DNA from: Gnetum montanum
Lineage: Eukaryota > Streptophyta > Gnetopsida > Gnetales > Gnetaceae
Direction: 5' to 3'
Length of the DNA stretch: 64,000 bases
NCBI GenBank assembly: GCA_015680685.1
Contig: MNCI01009318.1
Location: 187,018 to 251,017 of the forward strand
Below, piece by piece: positions 21,935-33,639 of the stretch; within the stretch, counting starts at the first letter, position 1; every line of letters starts with the position of its first letter. A program made the position numbers and the translations under genes. The notes under the pieces were generated by a model, which was given only the letters and a program-made list of their open reading frames with translations, had not been told where the DNA came from and made no database searches.

Positions 21935-23347
21935 TGAAACACCACCAAATCTAAACTATGGCATCCTAGCTACAAATTTTAGCTAAGTGTTGAGACTATG
22001 CTCTCCCTAGGTGGGAGTGTAGTTAGCCACTCATGGAGAGTGTAGTCAACCTCTCGTGGAGAGCGTAGTCAGTAGGAAGGCTAGTTTTGCAAATTTTTTC
22101 TAAGTTTTGACACTACGCTCTCCCTAGATGGGAGCATAGTCAACCTCTCATAGAAAGCATAGTCAACAGAAGGCTAGTTTTCGTAAATTTTGCAAAGTGT
22201 AGTCAACTCCATAATGTAGTCAACTCTAGAATGTAGTCAACTCACCTTTGGCAAGTGTAGTTGGCAAGATACTTCCTTTTTGTATCTCCTTTTTCCCTAA
22301 AGTTATAACTACCCTTGACCCCATGTGAGAGCTTGGAGAGCATTGTTCCATGGAGTGTAGTCTCTTGCTTTCATTTTTTAGGTACCTTATGATATTCTTA
22401 GCACACACATGTGGTTGGCAGCATAGTCACAGTCTCAAAGTCTTGTAGGGTCTAGCAGAGCACAACAAAGTACAACACCACCAACCCCATTGGTACACCA
22501 CATGAATAGTTACTATGCTGAGCCTAGTCCTAGCTATCCCCTCTACCACATGGTAGTCATCGTGCATTTTCTACTAGCCATAGACCTATAAATACCCATG
22601 CCCTCAAAGTTTTTAGGGTTGGGAGGAAAAATCAAAGGGTTGGTAAATCTAAAGAGTGCTTGGAAGAAAAATAAAGGCATTTTTTGAAACCAAGAAGAGG
22701 TAAAGTTGCAAACCATTGCATACCCCCATAGCCCAATAGAACATCATAGTCAACGGTACATCGTGGCAGCTAACTTGAAAGATACAAACACCTTGGAAAA
22801 ACACCAGTCTTCATGGCTAGACATCTCAAAGACTGTGACTACACTGTAAACTATGCCTATTGTACATTGTGTACCTTCTAATCCCTTTTGGTGTTAACTA
22901 CGCTCAACCCTAGTTGGGGGTGGTGTTCTACTTCACTCTCTTTCTCCTTGCATTTTTCACATTTTATTTGCATTTTTGCCTATTTAATCACATATTTACA
23001 TTGGAACTACACTGGGGAGATGGTTTCCACACATTGACACCATCAAGTCTACCAAACCTCTTAACTATTTTCACCCCCTTGGGAACCTCTTAACTATGCT
23101 CAACCCCACTAACATCATAAACATTGCGAACACTACAAACATTGTCTACACCCTTAGCACCATCTTCCATCAGCATCATAGCTAACCACGCTGCACCCTC
23201 CATTGCATTTGGTAAGTCCTTGTTCGATTAGCCAGATCATCCAAGGTGCCCCATCTCTACCTCTAGTAGGCCCTCGCATGGATTCGAGATTAAGCTATAT
23301 GCTCGTGGACCTCAGTGTTCCAGTTGTCGATATTTTCAGTCACTACA
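21935..23347 (+). repeat. Tat-A 3' LTR
   Basis: It starts TGAAACACCACCAAATC and ends CAGTTGTCGATATTTTCAGTCACTACA, which aligns with the inner end of the Tat-B LTR (CAGCTGTCGATGTTTTCCATTGTTACA on the element strand, given here in parts). GGCCCTCGCATGGAT near 23271 is also shared with Tat-B. The body repeats ACTACGCTCTCC and GGGAGCGTAGTC-type dyads at 21990-22210. The 5' LTR lies off-window, so no target duplication can be checked. Confidence 0.85.
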
Positions 23348-23389
23348 GAAACCAAGAGCTTTTTCGTGTGAATGCTAATATGTTCATAG

Positions 23390-25790
23390 GACTTAGTGGG
23401 AAAAATATTTTGAAGTCTATGTAGAATTTTTTAAAAAAAGTACTTATAATAATATTGGTTGGATTGATTTTTGACAGCAAACTACTTGTATAGTTAGAAA
23501 TTATGCAAGATAGTTTGAAAAGCAATTTGCTAAGCAAAAGTGTCAATTGAAAGAAGAGCTTGTAGAATTTTGCAAGGAAACACAAATTATTTTAAATCAA
23601 AATTCTTTTGATTTTGAAACTCAAAAAGCCTTCACTAAAGCTCATTATGCTAAATAATGTTGGAATGCATTTGAAGATAAAAGTACTCTTACTAAAAGAT
23701 GCATGTTGGCTAGAAATTAAAGATGAACCTTACAAGGAGTTTTTTAAAAAGGGTCATATACCTAAACTAGAATCATTCCATATAAATAATTTTATCATTG
23801 CAGATATTGAGAGTATTAACTATTTTTTAGCAAATCATTTTTCTTTTATTTTTCCTTTTGAAGGTTTTAGTAAGAAAACATTCAAGTTCTCTAGTATGCA
23901 TATTCCTTATCTTATAACAAGAGCACATTGAAATATTCTTAAAGTAGAAATTACAATGGAAGAAATCAAAGTAGCAACTTTTAACTTTGAAAATGATAAA
24001 GCTCCATGATTTGATGGTTTCCCAATTGAACTTTTTAAGAAACATTGGGACATTATTAGAGATGATCTCTTTCATGTTTTCAACAAAGCTATTAAAAAAG
24101 TTTCTCTTGTTAAAAATACTAATAAAGGTGTGATTCATCTTCTTCTTAAGAATGGAGATCTTTAACATACTGATAATGGAAAGTCTATTACTCTTCTCAA
24201 CAACACTTATAAAATTTTAAAAGGTTATAGAGGATATCATTAGACCTAAGCTAGTTTTGTTAAAGGTAGATATATTTTAACTAATGTTATTACAGCTTGG
24301 GAGGGAATGCAGTGGCTTTCTAATACAAATCAAGACATTGATTGAATAAGTTAGATTATGCTAAAGTTTATGGCAAAAATTTCATTATTTCTTATCTCTG
24401 TAAATTCATATTTTGTAATTATTTTATTTGTCTTATTTATATCTTATTGATGATGCTAATGTTCAAGTTACTACAAATTTTGGGTTAAGTTTCTTCTTTT
24501 CTCTTCAGTAATCAATTCATCAAGGTTGTCCTATAACTAAAACTAATTTTTTATTATTGCTACAAACTTTCTTTCATATAATTTACATTATGATATAAAA
24601 ATGGAATATCATTAAGGGAGTTTTAATTGATGATCAAGATACGCATTGCTTAACATGCACTTTGCATGATTGTATTTTTATGATTAATAATTCTCTACAA
24701 CATGTTAATATTCTATTAGGTAGATTGAGGATTATTGCATGTTATTTGGCTCTCATGTAGATGAACAAAAATCAGTTGTTTATTGTAATGACTATTGATA
24801 AGTGGGTTACTCTCAAGCCTTGGAGAACCTTGAAAAAAGATTTTGTCTTTAAAATTTTAGGAATACCTTTTTCTTTTAAGCCTAATTGAAATATTTTGTG
24901 GAATTATATGCCTCATAACATTGAAAAGAAGCTTAATAAATGGAAGAAAAAAGTTCACTATTGCTTACAAAGGTTTAGTTATTAAACATATGCTTCAATG
25001 TATTCATGTTTGTTATTCTAGTTGTTGGGCTTCTTAAAAAACTTTTTATGATAAGATTGATTGCATTATCCATCATTTTTTTTAGTTTGCTAAGCAACAT
25101 AGAAAAGGTTTTTCTAAAGTTGCTTGGGATATTTGCACTAGTAGCAAGGAAGATGATGGACTTAACCTCATTAATCATTATAACCAAAGTGTTCCTCTAT
25201 AAGCAAAATAGATTGTAAAGTGTATTGATGAATATGATGTTTAGATGCTCCTTTTAAGAAATAGTCTTATACAATGAAAACCTAAAAATGATAAACATGG
25301 ATCTTCTAATAACTTTGTTTGATGTTTTATTTTTCGTTAGGCCATTTTTATTCTTGGTTCTTCAATTCTTAAAAAAACTTGGAAAACATGGTGCAAGCTT
25401 TAAAACTTTTGGAAAACATGGATAGTATCATATTAGTTTTAAAAGATAAACTTGAGTAAATTCATCCATGGTGGCTTTCTTTTAATAAAGGAGCTTCAAC
25501 TACTAATTTTGAAGCAAATGTCGTATCACTATAGTTTCCTATCTACATATGCATGATAGATAGATTACATGGAAGAAGGCTTCTAGTCTCTATTGTTTGA
25601 ATAAAAAAGAAAAAAAAATATTTTGAAAAATTAATTTCTAATTTTGATAATTTATTTAAAGTTGACAATACTTTGCTTCAAGCTTTTCTAGACATTTTTT
25701 TGAAAAGATAGTTGATCTATTTTTTCTTTTAACTTTAAAGTTGCATACAAGATTATTACAAAGAAGCATATGAAAGAATTTTAGGAAAAG
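23390..25790 (+). pseudogene. L1-type LINE reverse transcriptase (decayed)
   Basis: The AT-rich plus strand holds non-LTR retrotransposon RT landmarks in order: NDKAP-FDGFPIELFKKHWDII (about 23995-24055), GVIHLLLKNGDL and ITLLNNTYKIL (24127-24220). FVKGRYILTNVITAWEGMQW (about 24248-24310), SIHQGCPITKTNF (about 24510) and a downstream KLNKWKKKVHYCLQR (about 24930) follow. L1-type elements copy themselves by target-primed reverse transcription. It is broken by numerous stops, and I cannot mark its ends or a poly(A) tail. Codon use is far more A+T-rich than in the adjacent Tat elements. Confidence 0.82.
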
Positions 25791-26860
25791 ACAATGAAAT
25801 TTTAGGCAGGTGGAGCAGGCGTTAGAGCTCTTGATGAATCTGCGCCTGAGTGCTACTTTTCGTGAACGGAGAGCAAGCGTCTGTGGATGTGTATACCATC
25901 ATCCATCCCTGTTGCACGCGCGCGTTTCTAAACATTCAATGATTTAAACTATGCTTATTCCTACCGGATACAGAAATGTTGGATCCAAGAAGTATTGGTT
26001 TTTGTTTCACAAATCATTCGTTCATGGCTTATTCTTCAAACTTCTAGATTGAACATGCTCTTGAATCAAAGGAGGATTTGAACATGTTCTGGAATCCAAA
26101 GCTTAAAAATTATCAGAAAGAATACATGGAATATATATAAAAAGTTAGAAGTAAAGTCAGATGATCAAAATGATTCTCTATGTTATAAGAGAGTTCTAAT
26201 AAGATTAACATTGAAATTTTATTAAACAACTATATGCTCTATGTTATAAGAGAGTACTAATAAGATTAACATTGAAATTTTATTAAACAACTATGTGCTA
26301 TCTCATGGTGGTGGTGGTGGTGGAATGCTAAGTGGTACTAGTGTTCAACTATTCATCTCAAATTTTGGTCGACCCGAGTTAAGTCAGCCCAACTTTTACT
26401 AAAAGCCTCACTTTTTATAGAAAATCAATAGGATTAAGTTGTTTTTCTAGGTTTTCAAATAAGGCATGATATGAGAATCCCAACTTGATATATTTGGTGA
26501 TATTTTAAACTATGTATAGTAAAAAAGAGGAACAACAATTAGGTGCGGCACAAATGCAAATGCTTCTATATCTTTGGATATTACCCAAAGAGATAATTCA
26601 TAGATATTAAAACATATAATATAGACATTAAAAGGTGGCTTTGAGTTAATTCTATTTTAAATAACATTGAATGTTACCTAAACAGATAAACTATAAACAT
26701 TAAAGGGTGGCTTAGAGTCGGTTCTAATTTAAATAAGTTACAAGAATGATAGTTTACATAGTTTGGGCATAGACTTAGATTAGACAATGAGATTATACCA
26801 AAAAGGTTGCTACCTTAGGAAACCTCTGAAAGTAAAATCAAAGAAAGATTGAGAAAATAA
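25791..26860. other. AT-rich intergenic stretch with two short tandem duplications
   Basis: No gene seen. 26176-26236 is duplicated at 26237-26297 with few differences (period 61). A second, looser duplication of about 71 bases contains ACATTAAAAGGTGGCTT near 26625 and its copy near 26696. A short GC-rich patch occurs near 25850-25930. Confidence 0.6.
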
Positions 26861-26879
26861 TTAAAGAAAGCTATGTTAG

Positions 26880-27199
26880 GAAACGCCAGCGACACCGGCG
26901 ACGCGGACGTGGCGTACACGAAGCGAGCGATAACGTGCATCCACGGTGGCTCCCGGTGGGCCCGGACCACACCCACGTCGTCGAAGAGCGTCTCGGCGGA
27001 GTAGCAGCAGAAGCCGGCGTACTTGGAGTGGCGGTCGCTCATGAATGCGTCGTACGTGGTCGCCGTACATGAGTATGTACTTACGCAGATCCGCGTGCAG
27101 CGGATTCAGTAACCCTTTCCACCGATCCGAGCCTGCGATCTGTTTCCATGTTGCAGCGCCAACTATGCTGCTATTCTCTTCATTCTCATTGTCAGCCAT
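26880..27199 (-). pseudogene. Phospholipase A1-II-like (lipase class 3) N-terminal fragment
   Basis: From ATG at 27199 the minus strand encodes an acidic start, then TWKQIAGSDRWKGLLNPLHA, DLRKYILMYGDHV and, after a shift of frame near 27050, YDAFMSDRHSKYAGFCCY, ETLFDDVGVV and FVYATSA. This follows the N-terminal pattern of plant class-II phospholipase A1 (W-GLL-PL-DLR--I--YG, then YDAF, SKYAG-RY, LF--VG, F-YATS). The family hydrolyses the sn-1 ester of membrane lipids. The catalytic GXSXG part is absent: similarity stops after about 110 of the usual 400 or so residues. The fragment is markedly GC-rich amid AT-rich DNA, which suggests a young host-derived fragment. Confidence 0.72.
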
Positions 27200-27309
27200 A
27201 GTTGTTCCTCTTTTTTTCAGTCCGAGTCTCTGCAGCTTTGAAACGCCCGTTTTGCTTCGAATTCGGTGCGTTTATGCAATAACTCTAAATGTCTGCTTGC
27301 TGTGCTGGA

Positions 27310-27843
27310 AAGTTTAACAGGTTCAACTCTGAATTATGGAAGATCAAGATGGAGGCTCTCTTCATTGAAAAGGATCAATACAGTGCAATTTCATAAGTAA
27401 AGCCAAATAAGATGTCCGATGNATTGTTGAAGAAACAATTGTATGATTGTAAAATGGTTACTACCATTATAGAATACACTGGTCCATCAATTGCAATCGA
27501 TGAAGGTGAAAATGGATGAGGAAGATCAATGCATCACACTTAGCTCACTTCCAAATTCATGGAAGACATTTGTGATGCTAATAAGTAATACATCTACTAT
27601 CTTTATTTTTGATAGTATTGTTGGTCAGTTGTTATCTAAGGAAGCAAGAAGGAAAACTTCTACTCCTCAAAATGATGTATTATTTATCAAAAATTATATA
27701 AAGCCAAAGTTTGTTAAGAGGCCTCAATTTAAGAATAGGCCTCAAAAATTTGTAAAGAAGCCATCTAAATGCTGGAATTGTGGTAAAGTTGGTCATATAA
27801 AGAAAGATTTTAAAGCCCCTCCAAAAAAAGGGCAAAGAGAGTA
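27310..27843 (+). pseudogene. copia gag with zinc knuckle
   Basis: The N-terminal block SELWKIKMEALF is followed by LPNSWKTFVMLISN (about 27548), and the nucleic-acid-binding knuckle CWNCGKVGHIKKDF (about 27770). The knuckle's last cysteine is replaced by F. A frameshift lies near 27520. Gag packages the element RNA. Confidence 0.85.
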
Positions 27844-27879
27844 ATGTACCAAAAAAATGATGATTTAAATTCAAGTATT

Positions 27880-28700
27880 GATTTGTGGCATAAAAGAATG
27901 GGACATCTTGGTGAAAAGGGACTCAAGGAATTTTACAAGCAAGGTAAATTTAAGCTTTTAAAAGATTCCTTGGATTTCTATCATCATTGTCTACATGGTA
28001 AATAGAGGCATCACATTTTTCAAAAAAGTAATGCTAAATCTCTTCAAATATTAGAACTAATACATAGTGGTGTATGTGAACTAGTTAAATATATTAAAAC
28101 AAGTTCTCTTGGAGGTGTTATGTATTATGTTTCTTTTATTGATGATTATTCTAGAAAGAGCTGGATCTATTTATTAAAACATAAGTTTGAAGTATTTGGA
28201 AAATTCATAGAATTTAAAGCTCGTGTTGAGAATTATTCAAGAAAGAAAATCAAAATTCTAAGAACTAAAAATAATGAGTTTTGCTCAAATGAATTTAATT
28301 CTTTTTGTAAAGAAACATGGCATTCAAAGGAAAAAGATTATTTCAAGGACTCCTAAACAAAATGGAGTAACAGAGCACTTCAATCAAACATTGATGGAAC
28401 ATGCTAGATGTACACTTAGTGAATCTGATCTTGACAAGCGTTTCTGGGATGAAGTAGTAATCACTGCATGTTATCTTATCAATAGATCTCCTTCATCAGC
28501 ACTTGCTGGAAATATTCTAGATGAAGTTTGGAGTGGTCAGTCCATTATTTAAACTATTTAAAGATTTTTGGTTGTGAAGCCTATGTACATGTTCCAAAAT
28601 CTAATAGGTCCAAATTAGACTCTAAGTCTATCAAATGTATTTTTCTTGGCTATGGACATGGTGTTAAAGCTTATAAGTTGTATAACCCATAAAATAAAAG
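27880..28700 (+). pseudogene. copia integrase
   Basis: The GAG-pre-integrase zinc region is seen as DLWHKRMGHLGEKGLKEF with a later HHCLHGK. The core follows: YYVSFIDDYSRKSWIYLLKH contains the second catalytic aspartate region, and RTPKQNGVTEHFNQTL the N-G-V-x-E region. A frameshift lies at about 28330. Integrase joins cDNA to the chromosome. Confidence 0.87.
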
Positions 28701-29070
28701 GGTTATTTATAGTTAAGATGTTATCTTTAGAGAAAAATGTGGATCTATAAAGGAGGAATCTTCAAATATTGAAACTCCTTCAAATGATGTAACTCCTATC
28801 TATGTGCCTATTGAAATTAATAATGAAATTTCTAAGGCTCATCCTCTCTCGGCTAGGGATATTGCCCCTAGAAAATAAGAGGGTGATAGCATGGTAAATG
28901 AGGAGAAACAACATGAAGAGGGAGAAACTACTTTAAGTGAAGATGAGCTATTAAGATGTTCAACACGTGTAAGAAAATTGCCCTCACATCTAGAAGAATA
29001 TGTCTTGTTTACCAAAAATAATGAGCCATCAACATATGATGAGGCATGTTCATCTATGCAAAATGCAAAG
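28701..29070 (+). pseudogene. copia integrase-RT linker
   Basis: Low-complexity acidic sequence with SEDELLRCSTRVRKLPSHLE, the conserved R-S-x-R-x-R-x-P-like junction before RT, followed by DEACSSMQNAK. Confidence 0.7.
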
Positions 29071-29860
29071 TGAAAATAGGCAATGGATGCTGAAATGTTA
29101 TCAATTCACAAAAATAAAACTTGAAAATTAACTAAGCTTCCATCAAAGAGAAAACCCATTGGAAATAAATGGGTGTACAAAATAAAATATGGGAATCAAT
29201 ACAAAGCACGACTTGTAGCTAAAGGATTTTCTTAAAGAAAGGGGATTGATTATGATGAAATCTTCTCTCCAGTAGTAAAATTAACATCCATAAGATCATT
29301 GTTGGCTATCACATCTATTTATGATCTTGAACTTAAACAAATGAATGTGAAAACAACATTTCTTAATGGTGATGTTGAGGAAGAAATATAAATGCTTCAA
29401 CTTGAAGGAGATGAAATTAAAAGAAAAGAGCATATGGTGTGTCGATTATTAAAATTACTATATGGGCTCAAACAAGCACCAAGGATGTGGAATAGAAAAT
29501 TTAATGACCACATGATAAATCTTAGCTTTGTTAGAAGTGTTGAAGACTCTTGTATGTATGTTAAAAATACAAGTGAAAAATATGTTATCTTGCTATTATA
29601 TGTCAGTGACATATTAATAGTAAGCAATAACATCTAGGATATTCATAAGTTAAAACTTTATCTGTCTTCTCAATTTGAGATGAAGGATCTTGGTGCTACA
29701 AAAAAACTTTTGGACATGAAAATTGAAAGGGATAGGGATAATAAAAAGCTTTGGCTTGGACAGTTTGCATATGTTGAAAATATTTTAAAAAGATTTAATA
29801 TGCATGATTGCAAGTCTATTATTGCACCTTGTGAAATTGGTATTTGAACTATTAGTTGAA
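29071..29860 (+). pseudogene. copia reverse transcriptase
   Basis: Blocks in order: NKWVYKIKYGNQYKARLVAK, GIDYDEIFSPVVKLTSIRSL, LKQMNVKTTFLNGDVEEEI (K/T where D is usual in D-V-K-T-A-F), LLKLLYGLKQAPRMWNRKF, and LLLYVSDILIVSNN, where the catalytic Y-V-D-D is changed to YVSD. QFEMKDLGATKKLLDMKI follows. In-frame stops occur, and the loss of the first D of YVDD would by itself abolish activity. Confidence 0.9.
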
Positions 29861-29914
29861 CAATGCCCAAAGACAAGTGAAGAAAAAGAGCTCATGGTTA
29901 AAATTCCATAAGCT

Positions 29915-30564
29915 AGTGCTATCGATAGTTTAATGTATGCAATGGTCTCTACTAGACTTGATATTTCTTACGTTGTAGGAAAACTTAGCAGGTATATGTC
30001 TAATCCAAGGAAACAACATTGGATTGTGGTGAAGCGAGTCTTTCGATATCTTCATGGTACTTCAAATTATGGGATCTGTTATAAAAATGATTCTAATGGA
30101 ATTCATGGCTTCGTTGATGCAGATTGTGATGGTGATATTGATAGTAAGAAATCTAAGAGTAGATATGTGTTTAATCTTTTTGGTGGTGTTGTTTCTTGGA
30201 AAAGTCAGAAACAATCTTGTGTTGCTCAGTCTACCACTAAAGTTGAATATGTTGCTTCTAACTTAGCATGCAGAGAGGTTATATGGCTTCAAAGGGTAAT
30301 AGCTAAACTTGGCATTACTCAGACTCTGATTAATATTGGCTATGATAGTCAAAGTAACATAAGCATATCCAAGAATTCAACCTTTCATGCTTGAATGAAG
30401 CACATTGAAATACAATATCACTATATATGAAAGGAAATTAAAATGCAAAGGATTCTTTTCAATGAAATTTCAATTGAAGCAAATTTTGCATATGTACTCA
30501 CCAAGTCAACTCTTGTTGAAAAGTTTCTTTGGTGCCAATCAGCATTTGATCTTCTTCTAACCTA
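29915..30564 (+). pseudogene. copia RNase H
   Basis: Contains RLDISYVVGKLSRYMSNPRK, HWIVVKRVFRYLHGTSNYGI, GFVDADCDGDIDSKKSKSRY, VVSWKSQKQSCVAQSTTKVEY and a final AYVLTKSTLVEKF. This is the standard copia C-terminus. The D of DAD and the E of VEY are retained. A stop lies at 30392, shortly before the end. Confidence 0.9.
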
Positions 30565-30623
30565 ATTTCCTAAAAATGGTTTGGATAGTTCTTCAAAGTA
30601 GCTTTACCTTGAAGAGGGAGAGT

Positions 30624-30984
30624 TGTGACATGGATGAAGGCAAATATACCTTGATTTTCTTTGATATTTCTACCCTGCCTTATTCTATTTTTATTTGTGT
30701 CTATGTTATGATTGGTCTCATACCTATCCCCACCAAAATAAACTATCTTATTCCTTTTTCATTTGGGTTCCATGACAATATTTAAGGAGCTGAATAGGAG
30801 CATCAAAAACACCATAATTTTCAAAGCATAAGCTTGAGAATCATCTCCCTTCCTTTGTAAATTCTCCTTAAGCTTCAATCTTTTGAAGCGATGCTACTAA
30901 CGGTTCAAGAGTTGATTCTTTGCTAGGGTTTTTTATCTTGAAGGTTTTTCCCATGGTAACTCTGTGTCTTTTTTATTTTCTACA
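30624..30984 (+). repeat. Possible copia 3' LTR
   Basis: It begins TGTGACATGG directly after the purine run at 30611-30622 and could end at TTTTCTACA (30984). No second copy is in the window to confirm it, so both ends are provisional. Confidence 0.4.
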
Positions 30985-31359
30985 ATTTCTTTTAAATTTA
31001 ATATAATATTGGTGTAAGTGACTAGGAATAACACACTTGACTTAATGAAACGTATAATGGTCGAACAACTCACCAGCATAATGGAACACATACCAACAAT
31101 CTTAGTTCACATTATTTATATGCCTTCACTTCACACCAAGCTAATTACACAACAATTGCATACATTTCCTTCCTATTTCTTAGGTAGATATATTTGATAG
31201 AAAATATATATATCTATAGTTTGGCTAAGAGAATCTTGCAAAAATAAAGTTTAGTCCATCTATTGTAATAAAAATTATCCAAGTTGCAATTTTACTAAAT
31301 TCTATGTATTTTATAATAATTTTGGTCAAATTGCTATGATTGCATGATGAGAAGGATAA

Positions 31360-31596
31360 CTAATTCCAAGTTTGGTGCTAAATCATGTGATGCAAAATAT
31401 TTTGAATTTTCATGGATTATCATTTCCATACATATTCCCATGCAATTCCGAATTTGATTCCTTGTACATTGAATTAACTAATTCCAAGCTTGGTACTAAA
31501 TCTTGTGCTACAAAATATTTTGAAATTTCATGGATTTTTGTTTCCATACATACTTACATGTCCTTTAATTTTATTCCTTGTGCATTGCAATGAGAA
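31360..31596. repeat. 118-bp tandem duplication
   Basis: CTAATTCCAAG starts at 31360 and again at 31478. The two copies share TTGGT-CTAAATC, CAAAATATTTTGAA and a TTTCCATACATA block. No coding content was seen. Confidence 0.75.
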
Positions 31597-31624
31597 GTCA
31601 TAAACATAGAAGCTATAAATTGTT

Positions 31625-31830
31625 TGGAGAAAATATGCTGGTATTATAGAAGAAATATTATTTGGTGTTACAAATAGGCTCTCCTTGGAATGTTATGGAT
31701 GAAATATTATTTTGCATTATTGATAAGTTGTCCCTCTAGCATTGTAAACAAAATATTATTTAGCATTACCAATAACTTCTCATTGGAGCATTATGAATGA
31801 AATATTATTTAGCGTTATCGATCTATGATT
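31625..31830. repeat. Short tandem repeat around GAAATATTATTT
   Basis: About four copies of a roughly 55-60-base unit containing AAATATTATTTxGCxTTA and CTCxxTGGAxxxTTATGxATG. It is A+T-rich and its function is unknown. Confidence 0.65.
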
Positions 31831-32035
31831 GGCAGTTGGCCTCTCGGCCAAAATTAAAATGAGTTATAAGGTTGCCATTTTCATTTTGCAATGATTTTTG
31901 TGTACTAGTTATAAGTAACTTGGGATGACTTTGTAACCTTTAAGCTTTGTTAAAGTTTGTAATTTTTGTGGTTTCTATTTTATGTGTTATTTTAACTATT
32001 CTTTTCCTTATATCTTCCATTTAAATGGATATTTT

Positions 32036-32359
32036 GGAGCACTCAGGATTTGGAGTAGTGAATCATCACTTGGATGGATGGTAAGGTGCTTGTTTCTCAA
32101 GTTGTAAGGCCTAAGTTCAAACTTAGGCACAACCACTCGAAAGAGGTTAGGCTTTCGCTCATCCACCTAGCCTTAGAAGAGTGAGTATTGAGCCTCTATG
32201 TAATTATCCTTTTCAGGATGTAAGATCCTCATTTCTTAAAAAGGATATTATGGTTTTGATCCTGCCTCCACTCATAGGTACAAAATTAGCAAAGTAATCT
32301 TGTGGTGAGATGCTGAAATTTATGTTGCCAACCTTAAGTGTTCTTGTCTTAGAAAAAAA
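32036..32359 (+). mobile_element. Candidate tRNA-derived SINE
   Basis: A GGATGGTAAGGTGCTTG segment (box A-like) is followed about 30 bases later by AGTTCAAACTT (box B-like), then a body ending in an A-run. The 9-bp GGATATTTT stands at 32027-32035 and again at 32360-32368, consistent with a target duplication. A shorter alternative ends at the internal AAAAAGGATATT near 32240, which would make a ~205-bp SINE. Confidence 0.6.
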
Positions 32360-32368
32360 GGATATTTT

Positions 32369-33635
32369 AAATAACGATATGATAGAATCAAAACTAAGCT
32401 ATCTAATATATTCATCTCCTTTAGGAACATTATATTATAAACCTTTGCTTTAGAGTGCTAAAAGCCCTTCCATAAGATAAGTGTAAACTTTTATCCATCT
32501 TGAGGGTTTCTAGTAGATATATTTTGGCAAAGAATTTTTTGGTAAGGAATGATCTAAATAGGGAAAATACTAATATCTCTAAGACTATAGAGAATATGAA
32601 GGATTTTGAAGCTTTTGATTAATTGGAATCCCTATAAGAAAATCACTTCTTGATATATCTTTTTACAAATTATTTGCTTAATTCGTTAAAATAAGGATTT
32701 TATACTAGTGATTTAGGTTATCCTTGAACACTATGGAATTAGTGTCTTAAATGCCCATTATTTTTATCAATCTTTTTTTCTTGTTAAACTTGCAAATTAT
32801 AAAATTGTTAAGAAAGTTCTAGATCTTAATATTTTTACTAGATCATCATAATACTTTTATTACTTTGAAATGAAAAGTAGATTTTGATCCCAATTCTTTT
32901 GATTATTCTAAAATTTCTTACTAGATCAAATTAAAAAAATTTCTACATATTTTCTATAGTTTTGAAAGTGAAATTATTGATACTATTGACACAATCCTCA
33001 AAAAAATTTAAAAACACTATTAGATAATATGCAACACATATTATTTTATAGAGATTTATGTATAGTAGAGGAAGATAGAACTAAACTCAAGGCAAGTATA
33101 AAATGTCATATATCTTATGTTAGAAAGCATAAGGCTAAATTGACATTGCACCAAGAAATGTTAGCATAGCCCTTTTCTTGGGATTGATGAATAATGAAAA
33201 TTGCAATTCATTAGTTATGATGTTGCATCTTGTGATGCTATGTTATAGATGTGATGTCTTCGCCTCACAAAATGCCTATAAATACATGCATTGGGATGGT
33301 GAAAAGGTCATGGTTGTCTCTTTTATTGGATAAAATGTTGTTATCTTTCACAATGTAGTGCATGTTCTTGTTTTATGTTATTAACCTCTACTCTATCATG
33401 ATGAAATTCATCATCTACCATCAAATCATCATCAAGTGTAGAACCTAGACCATGACTATGACCACAACCACCACCAAGCCTTCTCTACAAAACAACTTCT
33501 TGCAAGGAAGGTGGTTGCATATTTTCATCATTTGGAATGACTGGTAATTGATTTTCCAGTTCACATTCACATCCATGTCCACATGCTTGTCCTCATCCCT
33601 ATTGCAGAGCAACAAGCAGTCCCTACACCTAACCA
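32369..33635. other. AT-rich stretch, no gene recognised
   Basis: Only short open frames with no recognisable domain. Base composition resembles the LINE region. Confidence 0.5.
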
Positions 33636-33639
33636 TATG

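Larger units (their letters stand above)
27310..30564 (+). mobile_element. Ty1/copia retrotransposon body without a 5' LTR (decayed)
   Basis: Gag, integrase, reverse transcriptase and RNase H are in copia order (integrase before RT). The gag frame begins with FNRFNSELWKIKMEALFIEK only about 110 bases from the phospholipase ATG, so no 5' LTR or primer site fits between them. A purine run GAAGAGGGAGAG at 30611-30622 marks the likely 3' end of the internal region. Stops and frameshifts occur in each domain. A single N is at 27422. Confidence 0.87.

Noticed and set aside
25845-25935. GC-rich patch with CACGCGCGCG in an AT-rich stretch, considered as a host exon
   Set aside because: Too short, and no reading frame or splice context could be supported.
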